A stretch of 64,000 nt of DNA. Origin: Streptomyces physcomitrii (lineage in GTDB: Bacteria > Actinomycetota > Actinomycetes > Streptomycetales > Streptomycetaceae). Position numbers and translations under genes: made by a program. Under the pieces are notes generated by a model. The model was not told where the DNA came from and made no database searches. It saw only the letters and a program-made list of their open reading frames with translations. The DNA lies in the NCBI RefSeq assembly GCF_012273655.1, contig NZ_JAAWWP010000013.1:124001-188000 (forward strand). Reading direction: 5' to 3'. The first letter of the stretch is position 1; each line of letters starts with the position of its first letter. Shown here piece by piece: positions 24,010-33,806 of this stretch.

Positions 24010-25770
24010 TCAGGTCTTGCTGACCGTCTCCGGCTCCACTGCGCCGATGGGGTCGCCCTCGACCTGGGTGCCCGCGCCCGGGCCGACCTGGATCGCGAAC
24101 TCCCCGTCGTACTTCTCGTGTCCGGCCACGACGGCGGCGCCGACCGCCTCCGAGCCCATCCGGCCGCGCACGATGAGCGGGTCGCGCCGCAGGTCGCGCA
24201 TGAGCGCGAAGCACATCCCGATCATCACCAGGACGAAGGGCGCGGCCGCGAGGATCGTGAGGTTCTGCAGTCCGGTGAGCGCGTCGCCCTCGCCGTTGCC
24301 GATCAGCAGCATGATCGCGGCGACCGCGCCGGTCACCACACCCCAGAACACGACCACCAGGCGGCCGGGTTCGAGCGCGCCCTTCTGCGAGAGGGTGCCC
24401 ATGACGATGGAAGCGGCGTCCGCGCCGGAGACGAAGAAGATGCCGACCAGGACCATCACCAGGATGCTCATGGCGGTGGCGAGCGGGTACTCGGCGAGGA
24501 CGCCGAAGAGCTGGCCCTCGGGAGTGGACTCGCCGGCCAGCTTGCCCTGCTCCTGGAGCTTCATCGCGGAGGTGCCGAAGATGGCGAACCAGATCAGGCT
24601 GACCGTGCTGGGGACCAGGATGACGCCGCCGACGAACTGGCGGATGGTCCGGCCGCGGCTGATGCGCGCGATGAACATGCCGACGAAGGGCGTCCAGGAG
24701 ATCCACCAGGCCCAGTAGAAGACCGTCCAGCTGCCCAGCCACTCGCGGATGCCCTCGCCGCCGGTGGCCTCGGTGCGCCCGGCGAGCTCGGGGAGGTCAC
24801 CGAGGTAGGAGAAGAGCGAGGACGGCACCATGTCGAGGGCGATGATGGTCGGCCCCGCGATGAAGACGAAGACCGCGAGGACGAGCGCGAGCACCATGTT
24901 GATGTTCGACAGCCACTGCACGCCCTTCTCGACGCCGGAGATCGCCGAGAGCACGAAGGCGGCCGTGAGCACGGTGATGATCAGCACGAGCAGTCCGGTG
25001 CTGACGTCGTCCATCCAGTCGAGGACCTCGAAGCCGGAGCCGATCTGCAGGGCGCCGAGGCCCAGCGAGGCGGCGGAGCCGAAGAGGGTGGCGAAGATGG
25101 CCAGGATGTCGATGACCCGGCCGACACCGCCGTTCGCGTGGCGCTCGCCGATCAGCGGGGCGAACACCGCGCCGATGGTCTGGCGCCTGCGGCGGCGGAA
25201 GGTGCTGTACGCGATCGCGAGTCCGGCCACCGCGTAGATGGCCCACGGGTGCAGCGTCCAGTGGAAGAGCGTGGTCGCCATCGCGGTCTGCATCTTGTCC
25301 GCGGAGCTGGCGGGGTCGGTGCCGGGCGGCGGTGTCTTGAAGTGCGCGAGGGGCTCGCTGACGCCCCAGAACATCAGGCCGATGCCCATACCGGCGCTGA
25401 ACATCATCGCGATCCAGGACACCGTACGGAACTCGGGCTCCTCGCCCTCGGTGCCGAGTGTGATCCGGCCGTAGCGGCTGGCGGCCAGCCACAGCGCGAA
25501 GACGACGAAGGCGGAGGCGACCAGCATGAAGGCCCAGCCGCCGTTGTGCACCAGGCTCTTGAGGGCACGCCCGGAGACGTCTTCGAGGTTGTCGGTCGCG
25601 AGCCAGCCCCACAGCACGAAGGCGAGGGTGAGCGCGGCGGTGACACCGAAAACGATCTTGTCCGTGACGGGCCGCTGGTGATCGCCGGCGAGGGGGTCGC
25701 CCCTTCCGCCCGTGAGATCCGCGGTGGCGCCGGGCCCCTGTGTGCCCGAGCCCTTTTCTTCTTGTGTCAC
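24010..25770 (-). CDS. BCCT family betaine/carnitine/choline transporter
   Basis: A 586-residue carrier with GTG start 25770-25768. It shows about twelve membrane helices, the conserved FRTVSWIAMMFSAGMGIGLMFWGVSEPL with the glycine-rich stretch of the substrate path, and the BCCT signature WTVFYWAWWISWTPFVGMF with the Trp cluster that binds quaternary ammonium groups, followed by IARISRGRT. BCCT members import glycine betaine, choline or related osmolytes with Na+ or H+. The C-terminal extension of about 70 residues (QVGPGAGTQVEG) is hydrophilic and may sense osmolarity, as in BetP, but this is inference. Confidence 0.93.
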   Translation of the reverse strand: MTQEEKGSGTQGPGATADLTGGRGDPLAGDHQRPVTDKIVFGVTAALTLAFVLWGWLATDNLEDVSGRALKSLVHNGGWAFMLVASAFVVFALWLAASRYGRITLGTEGEEPEFRTVSWIAMMFSAGMGIGLMFWGVSEPLAHFKTPPPGTDPASSADKMQTAMATTLFHWTLHPWAIYAVAGLAIAYSTFRRRRRQTIGAVFAPLIGERHANGGVGRVIDILAIFATLFGSAASLGLGALQIGSGFEVLDWMDDVSTGLLVLIITVLTAAFVLSAISGVEKGVQWLSNINMVLALVLAVFVFIAGPTIIALDMVPSSLFSYLGDLPELAGRTEATGGEGIREWLGSWTVFYWAWWISWTPFVGMFIARISRGRTIRQFVGGVILVPSTVSLIWFAIFGTSAMKLQEQGKLAGESTPEGQLFGVLAEYPLATAMSILVMVLVGIFFVSGADAASIVMGTLSQKGALEPGRLVVVFWGVVTGAVAAIMLLIGNGEGDALTGLQNLTILAAAPFVLVMIGMCFALMRDLRRDPLIVRGRMGSEAVGAAVVAGHEKYDGEFAIQVGPGAGTQVEGDPIGAVEPETVSKT

Positions 25771-26105
25771 TTGGCGGCACCTTTCACGGAAATGGTCGAT
25801 TGTTATTTTTTATCGGTTCTTACCCGTTTCGGCACATTGGCCCCCGCGTGCCCCAACGGTACGAGGCCGTGGACGCGCGACCGGGACAGACTGCTTACCG
25901 CATGCGCCTACCCGGGTTCAATGGATCAACGCCCGCGTTATTCGAGGTGGGCCGCGAAATAAACGGAAGGGGAAAGTCCAGGGCGGCCGGGGCGAGATGT
26001 CGCCCCCATGTCAGTCATGTGTCAGACAAAGCCATGGACATGACGGTGGACCAAAGGGCTGAATATGCTCGAACCAATCTTGTGACCCCACCACTTGGAG
26101 ATTTC
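25771..26105. other. divergent spacer between BCCT and M1 peptidase genes
   Basis: This 335-base spacer contains an unusually AT-rich patch around 25799-25816, probably part of the BCCT promoter on the minus strand, and the candidate peptidase promoter at 26040-26069. No gene is visible. The longer reading upstream of the peptidase start lacks a ribosome site and is not used. Confidence 0.5.
26040..26069 (+). promoter_or_regulatory. candidate promoter of M1 peptidase gene
   Basis: ATGACG (26040-26045), an 18-base spacer and TATGCT (26064-26069) place an RNA start near 26076, about 30 bases before the GTG and ahead of the GGAG ribosome site. Confidence 0.45.
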
Positions 26106-27629
26106 GTGCACCGCAGACTGCTCGTCCCCGGCGTCCTCGCGACCGGCCTGATGCTGGCGATCCCGGCCTCGGCCGCCGACTACACCCCGGGGGCCCCGAG
26201 CATCGGGGACTCGTACTACCCGGCCGCCGGAAACGGTGGTTACGACGTGTCCCACTACGACCTCAGGCTGAAGTACCAGCCCAAGACGGACCTGCTCGAA
26301 GGCACCGCGACCATCCTCGCGACCACCACGCAGGACCTCTCCCGATTCAATCTGGACTTCGCGCTCAAGGTGAGCGAGGTGCGGGTGAACGGCAAGAAGG
26401 CGAAGTTCAAGAAGACGGGCGAGCAGGAGCTGCAGATCACCCCGGCGGCCGGGCTGCCCAAGGACACGCCGGTCACGGTCGTGGTGCGCTACGCCGACAA
26501 GCCCTCCACGGTGAAGGTCAACGACTGGACCTCCTGGGTGCGCACCCCGGACGGCGCCGTCGCCGCGCAGGAGCCGGAGTCCGCCGCGTGGTGGTACCCC
26601 TCCAACGACCACCCGCTCGACAAGGCCACGTACGACATCTCGGTCTCGGTGCCCGAGGGCAGCCAGGCGATCTCCAACGGCACACTGCAGTCGACGAGTT
26701 CGAAGCTCGGCTGGACCCGCTACAGCTGGCGCTCCAGCAAGCCGCAGGCCACGTATCTGACGACGCTGGCGGTCGGCAAGTTCGACGTCACCACGGACAC
26801 GACGGCGAGCGGGCTGCCGGTCGTCAACGCCTACAGCAAGGACCTCGGCGAGAACGGGGGCGCGGCCCGGGCCAGCATCGAGCGCTCCGGTGAGGCCGTG
26901 GAGTTCCTGGAGACCGTCTTCGGCCCGTACCCGTTCAACGCGCTCGGCGGCTACGTACCGAACGTCACCAGCGGTTTCGCCCTGGAGACGCAGACCCGGC
27001 CCTTCTACAGCCCCAAGCAGTTCGCCAAGGGCGCGAACGTCTCCGTGGTGGTGCACGAGCTGGCGCACCAGTGGTACGGCGACAGCGTCTCGCTCGGCGA
27101 CTGGGCGGACATCTGGCTCAACGAGGGCTTCGCGAGCTACGCGCAGTGGCTCTGGTCGGAGCACGAGGGCGAGGGCACCGCGCAGGAACTGGCGGACTAC
27201 ATCTACGACTCCTACCCGGCCGACGACCCCTTCTGGACGGTGAAGCCGGGCAACCCGGGCGCGGACAAGCAGTTCGACGGCGCCGTGTACGACCGGGGCG
27301 CGCTGACGCTCCAGGCGCTGCGCAACGAGATCGGCGACAAGGCCTTCTTCGAGATCCTCAAGGGCTGGCCCACCGAGCGCGCCCACGGCAACGCGCGGAT
27401 CCCGGAGTTCGTCGCGTACGCCGAGAAGGTCTCCGGCAAGGACCTCGGCTCCTTCTTCGACACCTGGCTCTTCCAGCCGCAGAAGCCGGCCGGGGCCACG
27501 GCGAAGGCGGCCGGGCTCGCGGCCCGCGCCGAGGCGCCCGCCAAGGCGCCCAAGTCCTGGAAGAAGATCGCGGACACCCACGACATCCACGACCACGGCG
27601 ACGCGCACACGGACGGCCGCCGGCACTGA
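26106..27629 (+). CDS. secreted M1 family metallopeptidase
   Basis: A 507-residue aminopeptidase with GTG 26106 and GGAG upstream. Residues 1-23 (MHRRLLVPGVLATGLMLAIP plus ASA) form a signal peptide with a likely cut before ADYTPG, so it is exported. The zinc site is complete: H317-E-L-A-H321 and E340 in LNEGFASYAQW. The substrate-binding GAMEN motif is replaced by ALETQTRP, as in a known actinobacterial M1 branch. A C-terminal Ala/Lys region and a His/Asp-rich tail (HDIHDHGDAHTDGRRH) could bind metal. It is shorter than classical PepN (about 850), lacking the large C-terminal helical domain. It probably trims extracellular peptides, whose products the nearby permease could import. Confidence 0.92.
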   Translation: MHRRLLVPGVLATGLMLAIPASAADYTPGAPSIGDSYYPAAGNGGYDVSHYDLRLKYQPKTDLLEGTATILATTTQDLSRFNLDFALKVSEVRVNGKKAKFKKTGEQELQITPAAGLPKDTPVTVVVRYADKPSTVKVNDWTSWVRTPDGAVAAQEPESAAWWYPSNDHPLDKATYDISVSVPEGSQAISNGTLQSTSSKLGWTRYSWRSSKPQATYLTTLAVGKFDVTTDTTASGLPVVNAYSKDLGENGGAARASIERSGEAVEFLETVFGPYPFNALGGYVPNVTSGFALETQTRPFYSPKQFAKGANVSVVVHELAHQWYGDSVSLGDWADIWLNEGFASYAQWLWSEHEGEGTAQELADYIYDSYPADDPFWTVKPGNPGADKQFDGAVYDRGALTLQALRNEIGDKAFFEILKGWPTERAHGNARIPEFVAYAEKVSGKDLGSFFDTWLFQPQKPAGATAKAAGLAARAEAPAKAPKSWKKIADTHDIHDHGDAHTDGRRH

Positions 27630-27676
27630 GCCGGGGCATCCGGCACGTCTCCCGTCGCTCCCGGCGGGTGACGGCT

Positions 27677-27711
27677 CCCGCGGCTCCCGGTGTCCCACCG
27701 GGAGCCGCGGG
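27677..27711. terminator. perfect 16-base hairpin between M1 peptidase and permease genes
   Basis: CCCGCGGCTCCCGGTG (27677-27692) pairs exactly with 27696-27711 around a three-base loop TCC. It lies between two convergent genes and is among the strongest hairpins in the window. Confidence 0.8.
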
Positions 27712-27725
27712 GTCGGGCGGCGGGC

Positions 27726-29174
27726 TCAGTCCCGGAGCGCGCTCCTGGCGTCCCGGCGGCGGATGGCGTACCAGCCCGCGACCAGCCCCGCCGCGATGAG
27801 CGGGATCAGATAGAGGGTCTTGCGGCCGACCTCCGGGTCCTCCCACATCAGGCCGAGCACCGAGAGCAGGAAGGCGATGGTGGCGATCTCGGTGACCGGG
27901 CTGCCGGGCAGCCGGAACTGCGGGCGGGTGAGCAGGCCCTCCTTGGCCCGGCGGACGAAGGCCAGGTGGCAGACCATGATGATCACCCAGGTGCTGATGA
28001 TCCCCAGCGAGGCGATGTTCAGGACGATCTCGAAGGCCTTGCCGGGCACCAGGTAGTTGAGGCCGACGCCGAGCACGCAGACCGCGGAGGTCAGCATGAT
28101 GCCGCCGTAGGGCACCTGGCTGCGGTTCATCCGGGCGGTGAACCTCGGGGCGGAGCCCGCCATCGCCATGGAGCGCAGGATCCGGCCGGTCGAGTACAGG
28201 CCCGAGTTGAGGCTGGACATCGCGGCGGTCAGCACGACCAGGTTCATCACGTCACCGGCGGCCGGGACGCCGATCCTGGACAGGACGGTCACGAAGGGGC
28301 TCTGGCCCGCCGAGTACGCCGAGGCGGGCAGCAGCAGCGCGAGCAGCACCACCGAGCCGACGTAGAAGAGCCCGACCCGCCACATGATCGAGTTCACCGC
28401 GCGCGGGACGACCTTGTGCGGCTCGGCGGTCTCGCCCGCGGCGACGCCGACCAGCTCCAGGGAGGCGTAGGCGAAGACCACGCCCTGCATCACCAGGACG
28501 ACCGGCATCAGCCCGTGGGGCAGGAATCCGCCGTGGCCGGTGATGACGTCCGGGCCCGGGCTCTCGCCGCCGACCTTGTGCTGGGTGACGAGGAGGAAGA
28601 TGCCGATGCACATGAAGGCGACCAGGGCCGCCACCTTGATGATGGAGAACCAGAACTCCATCTCGCCGAAGATCTTCACCGAGATCAGGTTCACCGCGAG
28701 GACGACCGCGAGCGCGATCAGCGCGAGGGTCCACTGCGGGATGTCGGTGAACAGGCTCCAGTAGTGGGTGTAGAGCGCGATGGCGGTGATGTCCGCGATA
28801 CCGGTGGTGGACCAGTTGACGAAGTACATCCACCCGGCGACGTAGGCGCCCTTCTCGCCGAGGAACTCGCGGGCGTAGGAGACGAAGGAGCCGGAGGAGG
28901 GCCGGTACAGGACCAGCTCGCCGAGGGCCCGGACGACGAAGAAGGCGAAGATGCCGCAGACCAGATAGGCCAGCGCCAGGGCGGGTCCCGCGTCGTGCAG
29001 GCGGCCGCCCGCGCCGAGGAAGAGTCCGGTGCCGATCGCGCCGCCGATCGCGATCATGTTGACGTGCCGGGCCTTGAGGTCCTTGCTGTAACCGGCGTCG
29101 CCCGCGTCGTGGGGCGTGGGGGCCGTGTCCGTCCGGGACACGGCGGGTGCCGTGTCGAGGGCTTCCTTGCTCAC
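27726..29174 (-). CDS. amino acid permease (APC superfamily, AnsP-like)
   Basis: A 482-residue carrier with GTG 29174-29172 as the preferred start (MSKEALDTAPAVSRTD); an ATG at 29234 would add 20 residues. It has twelve membrane segments and the amino-acid permease signature near the N terminus: KDLKARHVNMIAIGGAIGTG, LFLGAGGRLHDAGPAL and LGELVLYRPSSGSFVSYA. FAYASLELVGVAAGETAEP is the conserved helix 6 region. Overall it resembles L-asparagine and aromatic or GABA permeases, and I lean towards asparagine without certainty. It is convergent with the secreted aminopeptidase. Confidence 0.9.
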   Translation of the reverse strand: MSKEALDTAPAVSRTDTAPTPHDAGDAGYSKDLKARHVNMIAIGGAIGTGLFLGAGGRLHDAGPALALAYLVCGIFAFFVVRALGELVLYRPSSGSFVSYAREFLGEKGAYVAGWMYFVNWSTTGIADITAIALYTHYWSLFTDIPQWTLALIALAVVLAVNLISVKIFGEMEFWFSIIKVAALVAFMCIGIFLLVTQHKVGGESPGPDVITGHGGFLPHGLMPVVLVMQGVVFAYASLELVGVAAGETAEPHKVVPRAVNSIMWRVGLFYVGSVVLLALLLPASAYSAGQSPFVTVLSRIGVPAAGDVMNLVVLTAAMSSLNSGLYSTGRILRSMAMAGSAPRFTARMNRSQVPYGGIMLTSAVCVLGVGLNYLVPGKAFEIVLNIASLGIISTWVIIMVCHLAFVRRAKEGLLTRPQFRLPGSPVTEIATIAFLLSVLGLMWEDPEVGRKTLYLIPLIAAGLVAGWYAIRRRDARSALRD

Positions 29175-29394
29175 GGTGGAACCACTCTCTGGTACGCGGA
29201 GATTCTCCGGTTGTACGGATGTGCCGCGGCCCATGCCGGATCACGCCGGGCACGGGCCGTCGGCAACCCTCCCCCGAGCTGCGGCGATTACGCGGTGGCA
29301 TGGATCACAGAGCGGAACTTCTCACATGCTGGGCAGGGGGTGTTCAGCCGGGAGGAAGCGGGATAGGGGCCGGGGATACCGGCGCCCGCTCACT

Positions 29395-29424
29395 TTCACA
29401 TTGCTGGTGAGACAGCAATACTGT
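29395..29424 (+). promoter_or_regulatory. MerR-type promoter with dyad spacer
   Basis: TTCACA (29395-29400) and TACTGT (29419-29424) are separated by 18 bases made entirely of a perfect inverted repeat, TTGCTG-GTGAGA-CAGCAA (29401-29418). A dyad placed between -35 and -10 is the hallmark of MerR-controlled promoters. The downstream gene encodes a MerR protein, so autoregulation is likely. Confidence 0.65.
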
Positions 29425-29463
29425 TGCACCAGCAGTGCGCGCCACCGGACACAGGAGCACGTC

Positions 29464-30201
29464 ATGACCGCGGAAACCGCCGAGCCGACGCTCACGGTAG
29501 ACGAACTGGCCGCGCGCGCGGGCGTCACCGTACGCACCGTCCGCTTCTACAGCACCCGCGGGCTGCTCCCTCCCCCGGTGATCGGCCCCCGCCGGGTCGG
29601 GCTCTACGGGTCCGCCCACCTCTCCCGGCTCGCCCTCATCGAGGAGCTCCAGCACCAGGGCATGACCCTCGCCGGGATCGAGCGCTACCTCCAGCAGCTG
29701 CCGAAGGACCTCAGCGCCCAGGACCTGGCGATCCACCGCGCACTGGTCTCCTCCTGGACCCCGGAGTCCACCGAACCGCTCTCCCGCGCCGAGCTGCGCA
29801 AGCGGGCCGGGCGTGAGCTGTCCGAGGCGGACCTGGAGCGCCTGGTCGCGATGAACATCATCCGGCGCACCGAGGACCCGGACGTCTTCGACACCGATCC
29901 CGGTCAGCTGCGCCTCGGGGTGGAGATGGTGGACGTGCCCATCCCCAACGAGACGATCCTGGCCGCCAGGACCGTGCTCATCGAGCACACCAGGGCGGTG
30001 GCCCGCGAGATGTCCCGGCTCTTTCGCGAGGAGGTCTGGGACGCCGGACGCGAGGGCGCCTCGGAGCAGGAGCACACCGCGGCGATGAAGTCCCTCTCCG
30101 CGCACATGCAGCCGCTGATCGTGCAGGCGATGCTCACGGCCTTCCAGCGCTCCATGCGCGAGGAGATCCGGGGCTGGTTCGGGCCGCAGTCGGCTCCGTA
30201 G
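29464..30201 (+). CDS. MerR family transcriptional regulator
   Basis: A 245-residue regulator from ATG 29464 with AGGAG upstream. The N-terminal MerR helix-turn-helix is clear: LTVDELAARAGVTVRTVRFY at 9-28, STRGLLPPPVIGPRRVGLYG, then the wing and LSRLALIEELQHQGMTLAGI. The rest, about 140 residues, is a helical ligand-binding or dimerisation part (ELRKRAGRELSEADLERLVA) with no metal-binding cysteines, so it is not a metal sensor. It faces the fatty-acid oxidation unit ending at 30321 and may regulate it in response to an acyl-CoA or lipid, which is inference from position. Confidence 0.9.
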   Translation: MTAETAEPTLTVDELAARAGVTVRTVRFYSTRGLLPPPVIGPRRVGLYGSAHLSRLALIEELQHQGMTLAGIERYLQQLPKDLSAQDLAIHRALVSSWTPESTEPLSRAELRKRAGRELSEADLERLVAMNIIRRTEDPDVFDTDPGQLRLGVEMVDVPIPNETILAARTVLIEHTRAVAREMSRLFREEVWDAGREGASEQEHTAAMKSLSAHMQPLIVQAMLTAFQRSMREEIRGWFGPQSAP

Positions 30202-30320
30202 CCGGGCGGGTGTACGTCCGGGGCGGAGCGCATACGGAGGGCCCCGCCCCGCGCCCTTCCCGGCGCGGACCGGGGCCCGTGGGCGTACGGGGCCGGGGCT
30301 CACCCCGACCCCGCTGGCCC

Positions 30321-32492
30321 TCACTCGTCGCCGAAGGTCTCCCCCGCCTCGGCCTTGCGCAGCAGCAGGCCGGTCGGCTCGAAGCGCTCGCCGTAGGTGG
30401 CGGCCAGTTCGCGCGCCCGGGCCACGAAGCCGGGCAGGCCGCCCTGGTAGCCGTTGATGTACTGGAGCACACCGCCGGTCCAGGCCGGGAAGCCGATGCC
30501 CATGATCGAGCCGATGTTGGCGTCGGCCACCGAGGTCAGCACGCCCTCCTCCAGGAGCCGGACGGTGTCCAGGGCCTCGGCGAAGAGCATCCGCTCCTGC
30601 ATGTCCACGAACGGGATCCGGTGGCCGGGCTTGGTGAAGTGCTCGCGCAGCCCGGACCAGAGCCCGGCGCGCTTGCCGTCCTGGTAGTCGTAGAAGCCGG
30701 CGCCGCCGCTGCGCCCGGGGCGGTCGAACTCCTCGACCATCCGGTCGATCAGCTCCTCCGCCGGGTGCGCGGTCCAGGTGCCGCCCTCCGCCTCGATCGC
30801 CTGCTTGGTCTCCAGGCGGATCTTGCGCGGCAGGGTCAGCGTCAGCTCGTCCATGAGGGAGAGCACCTTGGCCGGGTAGCCGGCCTGTGCGGCGGCCTGC
30901 TCGACGGAGGCGGGCTCGATGCCCTCGCCGACCATGGCCACGCCCTCGTTGATGAAGTGGCCGATGACCCGGGAGGTGAAGAACCCGCGCGAGTCGTTGA
31001 CCACGATCGGGGTCTTGCTGATCTGGCGGACCAGGTCGAAGGCGCGGGCCAGCGCCTCCTCGCCGGTGCGCTCGCCCTTGATGATCTCGACGAGCGGCAT
31101 CTTGTCGACCGGCGAGAAGAAGTGCAGGCCGATGAAGTCCTCCTGCCGCTTCACGCCCTCGGCGAGACCGGTGATCGGCAGCGTGGAGGTGTTGGAGCAG
31201 AGCAGGGCGTCCGGGGCGACGACGTCCTGGATCTCCTGGAAGACCTTGTGCTTCAGCTCGGTGTTCTCGAAGACGGCCTCGATCACCGCGTCGCAGCCCG
31301 CGAGGTCGGCGACCTCCGCGGTCGGGGTGATCCGGGCGAGCAGCGCGTCCGCCTTCTCCTGGGTGGTACGGCCCCGGGAGACCGCCTTGGCGCACAGCCC
31401 CTCGGAGTAGGCCTTGCCCTTGGCGGCGGACTCGGCGCTGACGTCCTTGAGGACCACCTCGATACCGGCCCGGGCGCAGGAGTACGCGATACCGGCGCCC
31501 ATCATGCCCGCGCCGAGCACGGCCACCTTGCCGACCTTGGTGGACTCGATGCCCTTGGGGCGGTTGGCACCGGAGTTGACGGCCTGGAGGTCGAAGAAGA
31601 AGGCCTGGATCATGTTCTTGGAGACCTGGCCGCTGGCCAGCTCCACGAAGTAGCGGGCCTCGATCTGCTCCGCGGTGGCGAAGTCGACCTGGGAGCCCTC
31701 GACCGCGGCGGCCAGGATGTTGCGCGCGGCCGGGTAGTTGGCGCCGGAGGTCTGCTTGCGCAGGTTGGCCGGGAAGGCCGGGAGGTTCGCGGCGAACTTG
31801 GGGTTCGCGGGGGTGCCGCCGGGGATCTTGTAGCCGGGCTTGTCCCAGGGCTGCGCGGACTCGGGGTTGGCGTCCACGAAGGCGCGGGCCTTGGCGATCA
31901 GTTCCTCGGGGGTGGCGGCGATCTCGTGGATGAGACCGGCGTCCAGGGCGCGCTTCGGGTTGTACTGGGTGCCCTGGAGCAGCACCTTCAGGAGCGCGTC
32001 GGCGATGCCGAGCAGGCGTACGGTGCGGACCACGCCACCGCCGCCGGGCAGCAGGCCGAGGGTGACCTCCGGCAGGCCGATCTTGGTGGCCGAGCCGTCC
32101 AGGGCGACCCGGTGGTGGGAGGCGAGGGCGATCTCGTAACCGCCGCCGAGGGCCGCGCCGTTGAGGGCGGCGACGACGGGGACGCCGAGGGTCTCGATAC
32201 GGCGCAGGTCGCGCTTGATCGCGAGGCCGCCCTCGTAGGCGAGCTGGGCGGTCTCGGGGGTGACCTGGATGAGGTCGCGCAGGTCGCCGCCGGCGAAGAA
32301 GGTCTTCTTGGCGGAGGTGAAGATGACGCCGCGGACGGACTCCTTCTCGGCCTCCAGGCGGTCGGCGACCGCGGTGAGGGAGGCGCGGAAGTCCGCGTTC
32401 ATGGTGTTCGCGGACTGCTTGGGGTCGTCCAGGACGAGGGTGACGAGGCCGGTCTCGTCCTGTTCCCAGCGGATGGTGGTGCTCTCGGTCAT
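30321..32492 (-). CDS. fadB: multifunctional enoyl-CoA hydratase / 3-hydroxyacyl-CoA dehydrogenase
   Basis: A 723-residue fusion with two beta-oxidation activities. The N-terminal crotonase domain (about 1-190) has NADFRASLTAVADRLEAEKE, AALNGAALGGGYEIALASHHRV (oxyanion hole) and IGLPEVTLGLLPGGGGV with the catalytic acid. The dehydrogenase follows with an NAD loop, VLGAGMMGAGIAYSCARAG, near 325-335, then HFFSPVDKMPLVEIIKG and SRGFFTSRVIGHFINEG. The C-terminal 3HCDH domains complete it. It hydrates trans-2-enoyl-CoA and oxidises the L-3-hydroxyacyl-CoA to 3-ketoacyl-CoA, the substrate of the thiolase encoded 42 bases upstream in the same unit. Confidence 0.95.
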   Translation of the reverse strand: MTESTTIRWEQDETGLVTLVLDDPKQSANTMNADFRASLTAVADRLEAEKESVRGVIFTSAKKTFFAGGDLRDLIQVTPETAQLAYEGGLAIKRDLRRIETLGVPVVAALNGAALGGGYEIALASHHRVALDGSATKIGLPEVTLGLLPGGGGVVRTVRLLGIADALLKVLLQGTQYNPKRALDAGLIHEIAATPEELIAKARAFVDANPESAQPWDKPGYKIPGGTPANPKFAANLPAFPANLRKQTSGANYPAARNILAAAVEGSQVDFATAEQIEARYFVELASGQVSKNMIQAFFFDLQAVNSGANRPKGIESTKVGKVAVLGAGMMGAGIAYSCARAGIEVVLKDVSAESAAKGKAYSEGLCAKAVSRGRTTQEKADALLARITPTAEVADLAGCDAVIEAVFENTELKHKVFQEIQDVVAPDALLCSNTSTLPITGLAEGVKRQEDFIGLHFFSPVDKMPLVEIIKGERTGEEALARAFDLVRQISKTPIVVNDSRGFFTSRVIGHFINEGVAMVGEGIEPASVEQAAAQAGYPAKVLSLMDELTLTLPRKIRLETKQAIEAEGGTWTAHPAEELIDRMVEEFDRPGRSGGAGFYDYQDGKRAGLWSGLREHFTKPGHRIPFVDMQERMLFAEALDTVRLLEEGVLTSVADANIGSIMGIGFPAWTGGVLQYINGYQGGLPGFVARARELAATYGERFEPTGLLLRKAEAGETFGDE

Positions 32493-32534
32493 GGAAGCTT
32501 CTCCGTAAGGGGATCCGGAAGGGGACGGGACGGG

Positions 32535-33749
<1,215 letters not shown>

Positions 33750-33806
33750 GACTGGAGCCTTTCTCGGGCGGGGAGGGTGAGGCGGCGGGGCGGTTGCCCG
33801 TCGTGG

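Noticed and set aside
29175..29463. Riboswitch upstream of the amino-acid permease
   Set aside because: I could not find a recognisable aptamer core or expression platform in this spacer. The visible structure belongs to the MerR promoter on the other strand.
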